Position numbers and translations under genes: made by a program. From Trichostrongylus colubriformis (lineage: Eukaryota > Nematoda > Chromadorea > Rhabditida > Trichostrongylidae), in assembly GCA_963978905.1 (NCBI GenBank), contig OZ022256.1, forward strand, positions 37,310,001 through 37,374,000: a stretch of DNA of 64,000 nucleotides, written 5' to 3'. The notes under the pieces were generated by a model. The model had not been told where the DNA came from. It did not search any database and worked only from the letters and a program-made list of their open reading frames with translations. Positions 44,991 through 56,692 of the stretch are shown here, piece after piece (the first letter of the stretch is position 1; each line of letters opens with the position of its first letter).

Positions 44991-46088
44991 CCATTTCCAC
45001 TTTGAACTGGACACTTTTCAAAACACCTGGGACATTCTTGAAATGGAATCAGACCTTTTTCAAACCGCCTGGGAAATTGTTGAAATCGAACTGGACGTTT
45101 TTCAAATGAAAAAAAGACGTCTTTCACATCAACATGGACGTTTTTTCGTTTGATGTTTTGTGATTTTTTTGTTTATTTGAGTTTCTTCTTGAACTTCGTA
45201 ATGTATTCTCAATGCAATATGACAAAAACAAATACAATTTTTCACAAAAAAGTAAACAGATTATTAAAACAGGTTCAGCTACTGAAGGGTTCCCCTGCCC
45301 CAGCAGCCGTCATGTTCATCATGTTGACTCGGTCCAATTCATAGTGGCATTTCTTCAGTTTAATCTTCAACTTTCTTAGGCCGTTGAAAATAGAAGAAAC
45401 GGCCAACTCGATGTTTACTTCCTTCAGCCGTTCCTGAATCATCCGCAAGGTATTATCTTCTGGATGTTGCTCCACGATCTCTTCAATGCGCTGCAGCACT
45501 TCCGCGGTCAGCTAGGATCTTCTGTTTCCTCCACAGCTACGCTGGACAATGGCACCTTCCTTGCTGTACGCACTGATGATATTCCTTGCCGTACTCTCTT
45601 TAAGACTAGCGACATGAGATTGATCTTCTGCCCACTTGTACAAGCTTGACGAGGATTTCCTTCTGCGCCAAGGTCGTCCGCCTGTAACGTCGCCGCTCAC
45701 CAGAAACTGAGCTCTTCTTGCTGCTCATGGATGCCCGTGAAGTAGACTGGACAGTACGCAGTTTCGTCACAACTGAAGGGATTACGAAAGTCAAGCCGCC
45801 GTGTTAGTATTTCGCGCGCTTGACGCGGCAATTCTTTTTGAAAAGCGGCTATTTCTCGACGGGTACTGCCATTTGACACCTGTGTTTCGTACTATACGCT
45901 TCTCATCAGAACATTCAGAAATGCTCATAGGAAGTTGTCCGACTTAAATTGAAAAACATCCATTTTGATTCGGAAAGAAAAATGTTCTTGGTGGTTTGAA
46001 AAAAGTTAATGTGGTTTGAAAATCGTCTCTGGTGATTTGAAAAACAACAATATTGGTTTCGAAAGTGTCAAGTTCAAAGTGGAAATGG
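44991..46088 (-). mobile_element. Tc1-like element
   Basis: Inverted ends CCATTTCCACTTTGAACTGG and, inverted, CCATTTCCACTTTGAACTTG lie between TATATA flanks. The length is 1.1 kb. The termini contain further ACTGGAC..TTTTCAAA subrepeats. A minus-strand transposase relic occupies the middle. Confidence 0.8.
45275..45880 (-). pseudogene. Tc1-like transposase N-terminal region, broken
   Basis: Frames on the minus strand read RRYRRTTLAQKEILVKLVQ, then ESTARNIISAYSKEGAI, and finally RIEEIVEQHPEDNTLRMIQE followed by KLKIKLKKCHYELDRVN. This is the two-HTH DNA-binding region of Tc1/IS630-type transposases (..TLREI..L...VS..TI...L.....TLK..H...ERVN). Frame changes and lack of the DDE part mark it as a relic. 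Confidence 0.65.
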
Positions 46089-46094
46089 TATATA

Positions 46095-47060
46095 AAACGC
46101 TTCGCCTGCCAGTCCATCCTTCTGTTCGCCCTCCGTCCATCTCTTTGTATCTCCCGAAATTAGGCATAACATGAAAAACAGCCTGTGGAGATGGGAACAA
46201 GTTTGGGATGGATGGGGCATGGAGCAGGAAGTAAAGAATGTACATGAACCAAGTTAAGCTCCGCCCACGGTGGGCGAATGTTCACTTCCTGGACTGAAAA
46301 TTGTTGATTAGATTTCAATATGACCAAAACGTGGGGAAAAGATGGATTTAGGTCAACGATGAGTTACTGAAAGTCCCAAAATGATTGTGGACGGGTAGGT
46401 GGGCGGAGCTTGGATGTTACATGAAAAACAACCTGTAGAAATGGAGATAATTCTGGGATGGATAGCTAATGGAAGAAGAAGAAGTAGAGAGGAAGCATGG
46501 ATCAAGTTAAGCCCCGCCTACTGTGGGCGGAGCGTGTGCAGGAACTTGGATTGAAAAATGTTTGTTCGGTTCGGAAATGGTACACATGTGAGGGACAGAT
46601 GGGCTCAGGTCAGCCATGAGTTCCCATAAAATGGGCATAGGCACAGTGGACGGAGCAAACCCTGAGTGGGGGTCCGTACAACAAAAAATCATAGCAGGTT
46701 CCAGGTTCCATCGCAGCCCTGAGACCAAAAATCGGCAGGAATCACTAGTGTGCGACAATAAAAAAGAGTGAAAACCCGTCCACAATGGGCGGAGCGTGAT
46801 GTTATGATGGATACTGAGTAGTTTCATAGAAAAAGCAGTTTGGATCGAATGATATTACGCGCGCAGTACTGGCATAACTCTAGCATAACTGGTAAGAAAT
46901 AACAGGTTCCTGAGGGCAGGTTCGGCCTCGACAACCCAGAAGTAGGCATTTGAACAAGTTTTCGTGTGAATATCGTCCGATAAGGTAACACTTATTATCA
47001 GAGTTTCCTCCATCTTATCGCACTCGAGAGCGAGACTCTTTTGCCACGTAATTGCCACCA
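46095..47060. repeat. Repeat modules with CCGCCCAC..GTGGGCGG
   Basis: Units containing AAGTTAAGC.CCGCC..TGTGGGCGG recur at about 46256, 46516 and 46780 (period about 260 bp), with ATGGGAACAAGTTTGGGATG-type blocks between. The inverted copy has only one unit (58690-58860), so the array expanded or contracted after duplication. Confidence 0.6.
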
Positions 47061-47166
47061 CTACTCCACCGACTGAATCGAGAACAGGTGTAAGCCATCT
47101 TGGAACGGTGGCCGCTATCTCATTTTCGGGTTTTGTTTATGTTCACCACTCACTCGCTCTGCAGTC

Positions 47167-47266
47167 ATGGTACACAACTATAGTTGTCCGAACGGTCCTT
47201 TATTCACGGATGGAACCAAAATATTCAATTTATTGCCAGCTGTGGCTCAAAAACCATTACCACAGG
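47167..47266 (+). CDS. Possible first exon of an unknown gene
   Basis: ATG at 47167 opens 33 codons (MVHNYSCPNGPLFTDGTKIF..) to a donor-like CACAGG|GTAGGT. The inverted paralogue (58543-58447) has the same start and frame with one 3 bp indel and a GC-type donor. A following block (GGACCCGCGCGTGGAAGTG..) is also conserved but not clearly in frame. Function unknown. Confidence 0.3.
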
Positions 47267-47560
47267 GTAGGTGATTCAGGATAATGTTCCCGTTTTCCAA
47301 AATCACGACAACATCCAGGTCTTTCCCGGGGGACCCGCGCGTGGAAGTGAAAATGTGGCGAATGAGGCTTGCAAATAACTACGATAGGAGAAAAGGAAAG
47401 TTTCCATGCTCCATGCTCGGTGTCCCGTTTGCAAGTGAAAGCCTATCGTCAGATCCACTCTGTTGCGTGATTCTCGGTCTCTGGACTCTCCGTCCTCCAA
47501 TGACGAAGTCAAGCCCTTTTCTTGCACAACGAAATCCACGCACGAGCCATCGTTACAGTT

Positions 47561-49274
47561 TGACACGAGGCACTATTGCTAGCTTAAAAGCTTATACCTG
47601 TGGTAGGGGTGATTCAGTTGTCGCATCCATTCCAGTCTTTGATAATAACCCGTGCCCGTTTTCACCACGAAGGCAGACACGTAAAACACCACGTTGTTTC
47701 GATCTATACGGCAATAAGACAAAACGCTAAGTAGCACTGCTTATTACTATAATGTACACCTGAGTCAATGTCGGCAAAGTTGACCCTAGAAAGCGAAAAG
47801 GTTAACGAAGGCTGAACCTGTTAGCACGTTGAAGACGATGTCGGACAACATTGCCCGAAAGCTGTTCGGTCTCACGGGGCGATGTCGGACAATGCTGACC
47901 GACACTGCTGAAAGTTTGCACAATCACACAGAACTCGCAATTTCTTTATTATAGATTATTTTGATTTTCATCACCATAATGTGGCTTTGCGTGTATCTAT
48001 TCATTTACTTCAGCTGTGAACCCTCAGTTGCCCAAGAGCAATCAGTGAAGGCACAAATCAACAAATAAAACAATCATTTATGAAACTAATCAATTACAAG
48101 GGATCTGAAGGTATTTAGGGTACCAAACTCATTGCATCCTTTACATTTTATGTTCGTTTTCTTTGCTTTATTGATAGATGTCGCGAGGTATCAATAAATT
48201 CGTATAGATCTCTATAAACAATCATCGATATAAATTTTCTTCTTATCCCCTTTGTGACCCTATGTACTTCTTGGAGTGGCTTATTTGAAAAAAAACAAGA
48301 CGAATGGTGTCTTATGGGATAATCTGATTACTGTTGACCATACGGTGCCTCCTCTAGATCTCTCATGCGCACTTTTCATCGTAATCTGCGCCAAATGTAG
48401 TTTTCCTAGACCTTTGGTTTGACTGACTGCAAGAATCCCTCATTGCCCACATTACTCCTACCATTGCCTTTGAAAGCTCTTCAACATTTAGGTACCTTTG
48501 AATAAATAGAGACCGATTCGGGCTTGAGGAGGCAATTTATGAAGGTACAGCATGGTTTGCACTGCAATTCTATTGACCGTCTCGGCACGGTGATATCTGA
48601 TTACTGTATCCTCTCCTCCCTAACATTGTTGTTACAAGAAAATCAGGCGAGATATGATTGTTCTGTTCCGCTGCTAGTGGATGCAGCAACAAAACAAACG
48701 TAATATGTTAATCAACTTGAGCTCAAATCGCGTTTTTCTTGCTCTCATCCTCTTTTTTATTGGTATGTGATCATTAGAGAACAAGAAAGATAGGACCATA
48801 GTCAGTGCGAAGATTAAGTGGTTGCTATGAAGTACTGCTGTTTCAGAGGCTAAGAAACTGAGAAGTTTGGCACTACAGGAGAGGTCGACCAAGTACAGCT
48901 GCAATCAAGACTGAGAATGTGAATGAAGGGGTCGTGTCGCACGTCTTTAGAATGGTTTTTGCATAGGCTAACCACGTCGTTAACTGCTTAGCTGCTTGCG
49001 CGTTGAGGCTAAACTCAGATATAGAAACACAGGCACAGATATGATTAAACTGCGCAGAACACGCTTCAATGTGCCACGATTCCATTTTTTGCTTGCTCCA
49101 ACCTCTGGTCCCCTTTTTTGCTATCTTCGTCAGTTCCCTGTCTCTATTCAACCCGTTCACTGCTATTATGCAGTACTCTACTTTACCAGCCTGTATCGCA
49201 TTGTTAACATCTTCCATTTACCTCATCACTGTATTACTTTCCCTTAAAATAAAAGACCGCGCTTTCCGCCATAA
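47561..49274. other. No recognisable gene
   Basis: Short frames only. The 47890-48700 part is A+T-rich. A short direct repeat of GATGTCGGACAA occurs at 47838-47892. Confidence 0.5.
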
Positions 49275-49900
49275 TATCCTACTAATATTATAGTAGATCA
49301 CTGTCTGTGCGTGTGTGTCTCCGTCGTTTGTCACGAAACTCCTATCTCGGATCGCAAAAGATGGGAACCTGAATTTTCTAAATGTTATACGGGTAGGTGA
49401 AGAGACCGTATCGTGGTGGACCGAAAGTGATAGCAGCTGGTGAGAGCCGATAATGAGTCTCGAAAAGCGAATGCCACCTAATTCGTTTTGCCTTTCGCTT
49501 TGATCCTAGAGCGTTCATACTTATAGGTGTTCAGCAAGGTGGGACGGAGACAACACCAGTGGGTGATCCAAAATGATGACGGTTGATGAGATTCGATAAG
49601 AAGCGTCGGAAGGCAGAAGTCGCCAAATTCGCTTCGTCCTTCTGGTTGATGCTCGAGTACCGACACTCATAGTTGTTTTGTGGGATGGGACGAAGTCATC
49701 ACTGTGGATGATCCAAACTGATAATGCTAGCTAAGATTTACAATGGAGCGCCGAAAGGTACATGTCACCAGGTCCATTTCGGCTTCCCGGTTGACAGTGG
49801 AATGTTCACCTTTACAGGTATTGCAAGGTACTGGGACCTTAATGTGACATATCAAAAGTGATGGCGGCTTGAAGGAGCTTACAAGAACCGTTAGACAGTG
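49275..49900. repeat. Minisatellite, about four 142 bp units, possibly Helitron-derived
   Basis: Units begin at about 49418, 49559, 49702 and 49842, each with GTGG.TGATCCAAA.TGATG-type starts and CTTTCGG/CCTTCTGG inner parts. The array follows TCCTACTAATATTATAGTAG at 49277, a motif resembling animal Helitron 5' ends. No hairpin-CTRR 3' end was found. Confidence 0.5.
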
Positions 49901-50106
49901 GGTGGGATGAAAAAAAGGTTCACTGCTATCTTCTACTGTACAATCGCAATAATAAAAGGGCCTCATGCTCCGTGTTATTTGGTGGGCATATTTTGTATAT
50001 GTTGTGATATCAGTTGCCGATGTGTCAACCGCTAGATTGCCTAACGTTCCAAGCAATGGTCGATCTACATGAATGATCAAGATACGATCTAGATTTTTGA
50101 TAGTAA

Positions 50107-50561
50107 GGCAGCATTCATAATTTTTGACTTTGCGGAATTGCAAAATTACAGAGTTGAGGAAAAGCATTAGATAGGTATCGATTGAGAGAACTGCGGAACT
50201 TGCTAAAATGCAGAATTGTGGAAAGCGTGGAATCCACGTGTGCGGTGCGTGCCATTCCATCCACGATTCTCCATTACCACAGTTCCGCAAATTCCGCATT
50301 TCTCACAGTAGATACGCATCTTAACTTTTCCACAATCTGCATTTCCACAAATTCCACGACTCCGCACATTCCATTCCCTTCCTTTCACTAATTCTCTCTT
50401 CTCTTCGTAACATGGAAATCGATGCGTATCTTACGCTTTTCCGCAAATTCCACAATCCTGCATTTCCACAACTCCGCAATTCTTCCACTCGATACTCTAA
50501 TGCTTTTCTGCGAATTCCGCAATTCTACAATGCCGCAAGTTCCAAAACTATGAACGCTGCC
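50107..50561. mobile_element. MITE, GGCAGCGTTCATA family
   Basis: The element is 455 bp. Ends GGCAGCATTCATAATTTTTG and, inverted, GGCAGCGTTCATAGTTTTGG. Left flank TAA, right flank TGA. The interior is A+T-rich with inverted CCACAATTCCGCA-type units. Its ends resemble those of the 4.9 kb MITE pair. Confidence 0.8.
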
Positions 50562-50804
50562 TGAAGCAAGTGATTCATTTTCTCACGTGGTGTTAGCAAC
50601 AATTATGGTTATCAACAATTATGGCAAGTGGCTAGACTGCTACCAGTCGATGCAGTTGAGCCCAAAAGTATGAATCCATAATCCATAGTGCCAAATGTTA
50701 GTGAACACTCATATTTCATTCTTGATCCATTTATATTGACCACAGATATGCTTGTGTTTGTTTTCTGCCGTACAGGTCTGTTAAGATGGAACTTTTATTA
50801 CACC

Positions 50805-50838
50805 TGACGTTTCGACAACTTCGTCTTTATCAAAGGCC
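50805..50838 (-). ncRNA. Hammerhead-like ribozyme motif (degenerate)
   Basis: On the minus strand TTTGATAAAGAC.AAGTT.GTCGAAACGTC follows the hammerhead plan of Penelope terminal repeats (CTGATGA, stem II GAC/GTC, GAAAC, GTC). The first core block departs from consensus, so activity is doubtful. Confidence 0.5.
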
Positions 50839-51216
50839 TGGGAGCATTTCACAAATTATTGCTTCTGCTTATCGTGTAAACCAACGAGGTCAATCCCAGA
50901 CACTGGACTGCTCACCTTGGTTACACCAGCACCGCCTTGCCTGACTTGGAGTACACAACGGAGCAATTGAGACTACCCGGTCGCGCATTGCTACTGTACT
51001 TGGATAGGATGCGTACGTGCAATGCGTTACATTCTCACTATCAGAGTTATCAGAGCTCACATAGTTGAATGTAGGGTAGAAATTCGTCAGTTATCGAGAT
51101 GCACTCGTTCCTATTGTTCATGCGTGGGCCGTGGCGCCTTATCCAGAAAGTCTCAAGGGTTTTCTAGCGCCGATATCATTTTCATAGGCCAGTATGGTAC
51201 ACTTGATGTCGAAATC

Positions 51217-51402
51217 TTAACCAGCGTGATCTTCTTTTCTGTGCTTTCCATGCAGTGTGATTGAACTTTCCCTTCTTTTATTAGTTAGATGTTCCTTTAC
51301 GCGAACGCTTAGCAGCCTTCCAAATTCTCCAATATACAATGCCTGACACGTTAAACATTGGAGCTGGTAAATTACTCCTCTTTGCGCATTTAGTGATTGC
51401 AC
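51217..51402 (-). pseudogene. GIY-YIG endonuclease domain of a Penelope-like element
   Basis: Minus frame reads GVIYQLQCLTCQALYIGEFG then RVKEHLTNKRR. It keeps the GIY (GVIY) and YIG motifs at the usual spacing, with two Cys between and the Arg and Glu-His positions after. The C-terminal half is lost at a stop. Confidence 0.8.
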
Positions 51403-51429
51403 TGATTCGCGTAAATTTCTTATCGACTC

Positions 51430-51690
51430 CTTGTCACTAGCTGTTGTTCTCCAATGGACTCACCGACACCTTGTGCCTGATCTGAGGCTCACATTTTGTT
51501 TCTTATTTCTCATATAGAAGCTTTGATTTTCAATGCTGGCAATGCGAAAAATTTTGCAGCATCCTCCTTTTTAGCCAGGTCACAGCACACTTCGGTTGGT
51601 GTGGTTTCTTCACTTCTTCAACAGATGCTACAACCATGTAGAGATGTGCTGAAGACTGAACATGAAATGATACATGGATCAAGTCGGGAA
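51430..51690 (+). pseudogene. Srt receptor relic (exons 2-3)
   Basis: 51436-51510 aligns with exon 2 of the main receptor (GTTCTCCAATGGACTCACCG, CTTGTGCCTGATCT) but with stops and indels. 51650-51680 (GCTGAAGACTGAACATGAA) resembles sequence just after exon 3. It is a third, decayed receptor copy interrupted by the Penelope-like element. Confidence 0.55.
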
Positions 51691-53716
51691 AGGATGGAAC
51701 ATGTATCCACGAGGAGCACCAAGATATACAATTACTGAGGTGTGGTTTCGAGATGTAAAAAAGCCGATGCTTGTTGCCTCGTACGTAGAAGACAAATACG
51801 GATGAAAACACTAGAGAAAGTCTTCCAATTTCTTGAAAAAGATAATTAGATTTTGAAAAGACGCCAAATAAGTAATGGCGAAGAAGATGACGAATAAAGG
51901 GGATACGTCCCTGCATCTTTCATGCCTAGTGCGTTCCACAACATGGATATTCAGACATCGCGTGTGTAATTGCCGGTAAGGCTAAATTCCCTTATAACTC
52001 GAAAACCTAGTGGTTCCACTGGAAACATATACATATTCACAAAGAGGAACTTATCGTGGTGTTCGACGTGTCCGCCTTCTTGGTGAAAACGGTCACAAGC
52101 CATTGTCAAACTGGAATGAATGAGACAACCGAATCACCCCTACCACTGCTTTGGAGCTCTTCACTATCATCTGTCGTTCCGTTCCTCATCGAGAGTCTCG
52201 AGAGAGTGGTAGCAACGTCTCCATTCATCCCTGTAGCAAGTAGAAAAGTCCAGTGAAGCTTTCTGGCTCCAGGGACACGCAGTATCTCGCTTCCTTCGTG
52301 CGAAGCTTCCGTGGAGAAGTCTGATCATAAGGCGGTGGTTGTGGTTTGACGTGTTGGTTTGACGTCCCGAGGGATCCAGTAGGTAACCGCTCTTGTCCTA
52401 CGGTCATCCCAATATCGCATGAGGTGTCCGTCCCATCTAATCTGCGATTCCTTGGCAAATACGAAAGCGTACCTTATCTTCTATTCACGACAGAGTTCGG
52501 AACTCCAGATTCCCCTCTGCGTTTGCGTGTATCGAGATACTCCAAGCATCGTCCTTTCTATGACGCGTTGGATGAGTCTCTAGGGCTTATATTAGGGCAG
52601 AAAGGACAGCGGAACTGGAGGGATGGGGACGGGGCCAGATGTTCGTCCTCCTCTTCACTACTGCCCCGATGATCTTGAAGGCTCCCCGAGCTGCTCTTCT
52701 CCTATTACTCAGCTCTAATGCTAAGTTGTTCATCATTTTGGTTTCCCGACCTAGGTACACATAGTTGAAGCATTCAAAGATGATAGTTCCGTTGAGCGTG
52801 AATAGTGCATTAGACACCAATCCGTTTCTTATGAACATCGTCTTCGTCAGGCTCAGCTACAGACCATCTTCTCTACACTCGCAGTCATAATCTGCTAGCA
52901 TTCGCTCCTCTTGCTGGATTGTCGGTGCTACAAGCACAATGTCGTCAGCGAAGCGGAGGTGGTGTAGATGCCGGCCATCGATCTTCACTCCCATTTCTTC
53001 CCATTCCAATTGACGTATGACATTCTCGAAAGTGGCGCTGAAAAGTTTAGGCGAGTTGGTGTCGCCTCGTCGAACCCCTCTCTTCAAGTCGATGATGACT
53101 TCTCACATGTAGAATGGCGAGATGCTGGTCGTGAAGATGCTGTAGAGCTCATGAAGTACTCTTACGTGCTGAGTAGGCACACCCTGGTTACAACGAGCTT
53201 AGATAACCGCTTCTAACTCTGCTGTGTTAAAGGCTTTCTCAAATCGATGAATGTGAGACACAACGGCATCTCGTACTCTTGCAATATTTCAATGAACCTA
53301 GTGACCACGTGGATATGATCGATTGTACTGAACCCTCTCCGAAACCCAGCTTGCTCGCAGGGCTGTCCTTCGTCCGAAGTTCTATCAATTCCGTTCAAGA
53401 TGACTCGAGTGAAGAGCTTGTAAACTACAGACAGCAGGTGGATTGGACAATAATTGCCAGTGTCTTGTGTATTTCCCTTCTTATACAGCAACACAGTGCT
53501 GCTGGTTTTCCACGAGATGGGTACCTTGCGTTCCGACAGGTAGCGTGTGAAGAGTCGCTCTAGTATTTTGATGATAACCGGCAGGAGATTCTTCAGATAT
53601 TCTGGTCTGAGCCTAAAGGGGCCGGGTACTGTGCCATTCTTCACCGAGGGAATGGCGTGTCAGACAGTCAGTTGGAGTGGGACAGGCAGTTGGACATGGC
53701 TATTCAAAAGATCTAA

Positions 53717-55048
53717 AAGGAAGGCCGATTAGGTTATGGTGAGCTTTTTTAAAACCGTTTTTTGCAACTTGTAGGGTCACATACGTGAAGCAAAAAACCG
53801 GGCCAAGTTTGGCCAAATGGTTTTGGGGGGGGGGGGCAGAAAAGAGTTGAGTGTTCTATCCCCACTGAGTACAAATTTTTGCATTTTTCTCGTTTTCATC
53901 CATTTGTGCTCATGTAAGATCATACGTGCAAAATATGAGCAGAATCAATTTTTATTCTACCAGGAAACCGCTATCTCCACTATTTTTGCGTACTGAGCGA
54001 ATGATTGGTTTTGACCTGCTAACCTCATAACAGGGGAACTAGGCGTTTTCCTGCAAAGTACGTGTGATATTCATGCTCAGGGGATCGAACCACCCTAGGT
54101 AAGTTTTCAGCCTAATCGTGATTTGGATCCAAACTCGAAAATTTGGGCACCACTAAAACTACTACTGCCACAGTAAAGAGCACTCAACGAAAGGAGGACG
54201 CTAGCCTATATAACGAAATAATTGCTATCTTGTGCCATCGCATGTTGTTGTTATGAGCAGTTCACTAGAAATGCGTTGATTCTGCACATGCTCCATTGCA
54301 TTTATTCGAGGCTGTAAGATGATTGTCTGTACAAGTCGAGCAGTGACTGTGTGCCCATGTCCACCCCACTGTTTCGAGTTTTCGTCAAAATCTCAATTTG
54401 GATAGTATTTTGTATCTAGGGCTAATTGAGTCTCATGTCCACGAATAACAGACTAGTTTCGCACGAAAATGCCTGGCATGCGTGCTAGGGGTGCCGAAGA
54501 GTCCAAACATCTTAACCACTGAAAGCTTGAAGGTCACTTTCGTGCACCAGCGACAAAAACTGCAGTCATTTTGCATGTGCGCAAATAGTATAGCGCTGGA
54601 CAAAGAAAATTAAGAAAATGCAAAGGCAAAGACGCCCAGGGGAGTTGAACCACAGACGCCTCCTGCACCCTGCCGCCAGCCCATCCCTCTGCCCATTCGG
54701 CCATTCAACACTGCAAACTCGTTGACCTATGCATCCCTTTAAGAAATTTCAATGCTCCGTTTAGCAGTTACCATGAGTGATTCCACATTTTTTGACCAGC
54801 TTACAGTGGTTTCAGCGTGAGTTTGAAGACACTCTTCTGATATGCATATAGTGAACGCCGCAGCTGGAAAACATTGCAGCAAACTGGTCGAGATGGCTTC
54901 TTTCTGGGCAACTTTTGTCAATCATTTTGTGGCCCTCCCAAAGCCATTTAGCCGAATTTGCGACCGGTTTTTCGCTTCACGTATGTAACCCTACAGGATG
55001 CGAAAAACCGTTTTCAAAAAAGCTACCATGACCTGATCGGCCTTCCTG
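53717..55048. mobile_element. Foldback element F1 inside the RTE
   Basis: 1332 bp, TAA at 53714-53716 and 55049-55051. Ends AAGGAAGGCCGATTAGGTTA and, inverted, CAGGAAGGCCGATCAGGTCA; the arms pair for over 110 bp. A tRNA-like module on the minus strand (54630-54705) has A box ATGGCCGAATGGGCAGAGG and B box GGTTCAACTCC, Leu/Ser-like. A run of 13 or so G lies near 53825. Confidence 0.88.
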
Positions 55049-55348
55049 TAAGTAGAAGTCGTGGATAACCTTCTCCATTCCCCCTTGGAAAGCATAAATG
55101 TACCGTTCGGACGCCAGAGACCGGTCATTTTGGTCCTATAACTGGTTAAACTTCAGTGGGCATTGCGGATACTCCTCCGAGTCTCTGCTTCGCCAGCCAG
55201 CACTGATGCTCTTCTCTCCTTGAGATCTTCTTTGACCGCCTCTCTGCATTACTTCGCAAGTTCGGACGTCAGTTGGTAATCGCCTGTGGCTGGTGCGGCT
55301 CCACGTTGGCGTATCAGCTAGAGGGTTTCCGAACAAAGACGCCTCTTA

Positions 55349-56692
55349 CAAGGAAGGCCCATGAGGTCATGGTGAGCTTTTTCAAAACGGTTTTTTGCAT
55401 TTTATAGGGTCACATACATGAAGCAAAAAACCGGTCTCAAATTCGGCTAAACGGTTTTGGGGGGGGTCAAAAAATGAGTGACAAAAGTTAGTTGGAAAGA
55501 AGCAATTTTGACCAGTTTGTTGCAGTACTTACCAGCTGTGACCTTCAGAATATGCATATCAGAAGACTCCCTTCGGACCTACGCTAAAACCAATGCGAAC
55601 TGAATCCAAAATGTGGAGTCACCTTTGGTAACCAGTAAATGAGGCGTAGCAAACTCATAGCGGATGCTCAGGTCCTAACTCTCGGAGTGGTCGGATGGCC
55701 GAATGGATAAGGGGACGGACTGGCATTGGCGCGGTGGAGGGGCTGTTTGTGGTTCGAGTCCCATCACCCTTTTCGCTTTTGCATTTTCTTGATTTTCTTT
55801 GTCCAGCACTAAACTATTTGCGTACATGCAAAATGAATGCAATTTTCGTTACTGGTGTACTATAGTGACCTCATTTGCAAGCTTTCAGTGGTTAATATGT
55901 TTGGACCCTTCGGCGCCCCTAGCACGCGTGCCAAGCGTTTTCCTGCGAAACTAGTGTGATATTCGTGCTCAGGAGACTCAACTAGCCCTAGATACAATTA
56001 CTATCCAAATCGAGATTTTGACCCAAACTCGAGACAGTGACATGGACATGAGCACATAGTCACTGCTCTACTTGTACTAACGAACAAATAGCAGCATTGC
56101 TTAAATTTAATGGAGCATGTGTAGAATCAACGAAATCCGAGTGAACTGCGCCTAGCAACACCAAGCGATGGCAAAAGATAGCAAATATTTCTTTATATCG
56201 GCTACCGACCTCCTTCCGTTGAGTGCACTTTACTATGGCAGTAGTAGTACTAGTGGTCGCCAAATTTTTCGAGTTTAGGTCCAAATCACGATTAGGCTGA
56301 AAACTCGTTACCTAGGGTAGTTCGATCCCCTGAGCATGAATATCACACGCACTTTGCGGGAAAACGCCTAGTTTTCCTGTTATGAGCGTTGGCAGGTCCA
56401 AACCAGTCATTCCCTCAGTACGCAAAAATACTGGTGATAGCGGTTCCCTGGCAGAATAAAAATTGATTCTACACATATCTTGCTCGTATGGTCTTACATG
56501 AGCGCAAAAGGAAGAAAATTAGAAAAATGCAAAAATTTGTCCTCAGTGGGGATCGAACCATCAACTATTTTCTGGGCCCCACAAAACCATTTAGCCAAAT
56601 TTGAGACCGGTTTTTTGCTTCGTGTATGTGACCCTATAAAATGCAAAAAACCGTTTTGAAAAAGCTCACCATGACCTCATGGGCTTTCCGTG
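55349..56692. mobile_element. Foldback element F2 inside the RTE
   Basis: 1344 bp, TTA at 55346-55348 and 56693-56695. Ends CAAGGAAGGCCCATGAGGTC and, inverted, CACGGAAAGCCCATGAGGTC. A tRNA-like module (55683-55772, +) has A box ATGGCCGAATGGATAAGG, a long variable-arm-like stretch and B box GGTTCGAGTCC, again Leu/Ser-like. The T stem is unpaired, so it is not a functional tRNA. Same family as F1. Confidence 0.88.

Larger units (their letters stand above)
35590..47560 (+). repeat. Inverted segmental duplication, plus-side copy
   Basis: Blocks match the minus strand at 58.1-63.5 kb in the same order: 35590-36540 to 63540-62520, 42865-44300 to 62500-59860, 44700-44990 to 59850-59575, 46095-46310 to 58855-58670, 47060-47550 to 58640-58150. 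The intervening pieces are transposons or sequence missing from one side. By eye, similarity is high within blocks. Confidence 0.85.
50785..51410 (-). mobile_element. Penelope-like element, 3' end
   Basis: 5'-truncated copy. It holds the GIY-YIG endonuclease domain (51402-51217) and, downstream on the same strand, the terminal repeat with a hammerhead-like motif. Reverse transcriptase is missing. It ends next to the decayed receptor exon at 51436. Confidence 0.72.

Noticed and set aside
47284..47730. THAP-like zinc finger exon
   Set aside because: An SFPGDPRVEVKMWRMRLA string hints at a THAP core, but the Cys pair is absent and the inverted copy has a stop in this frame.
55683..55772. Functional Leu/Ser tRNA gene
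   Set aside because: Boxes and overall length fit a class II tRNA, but the T stem does not pair and a similar module sits in F1.
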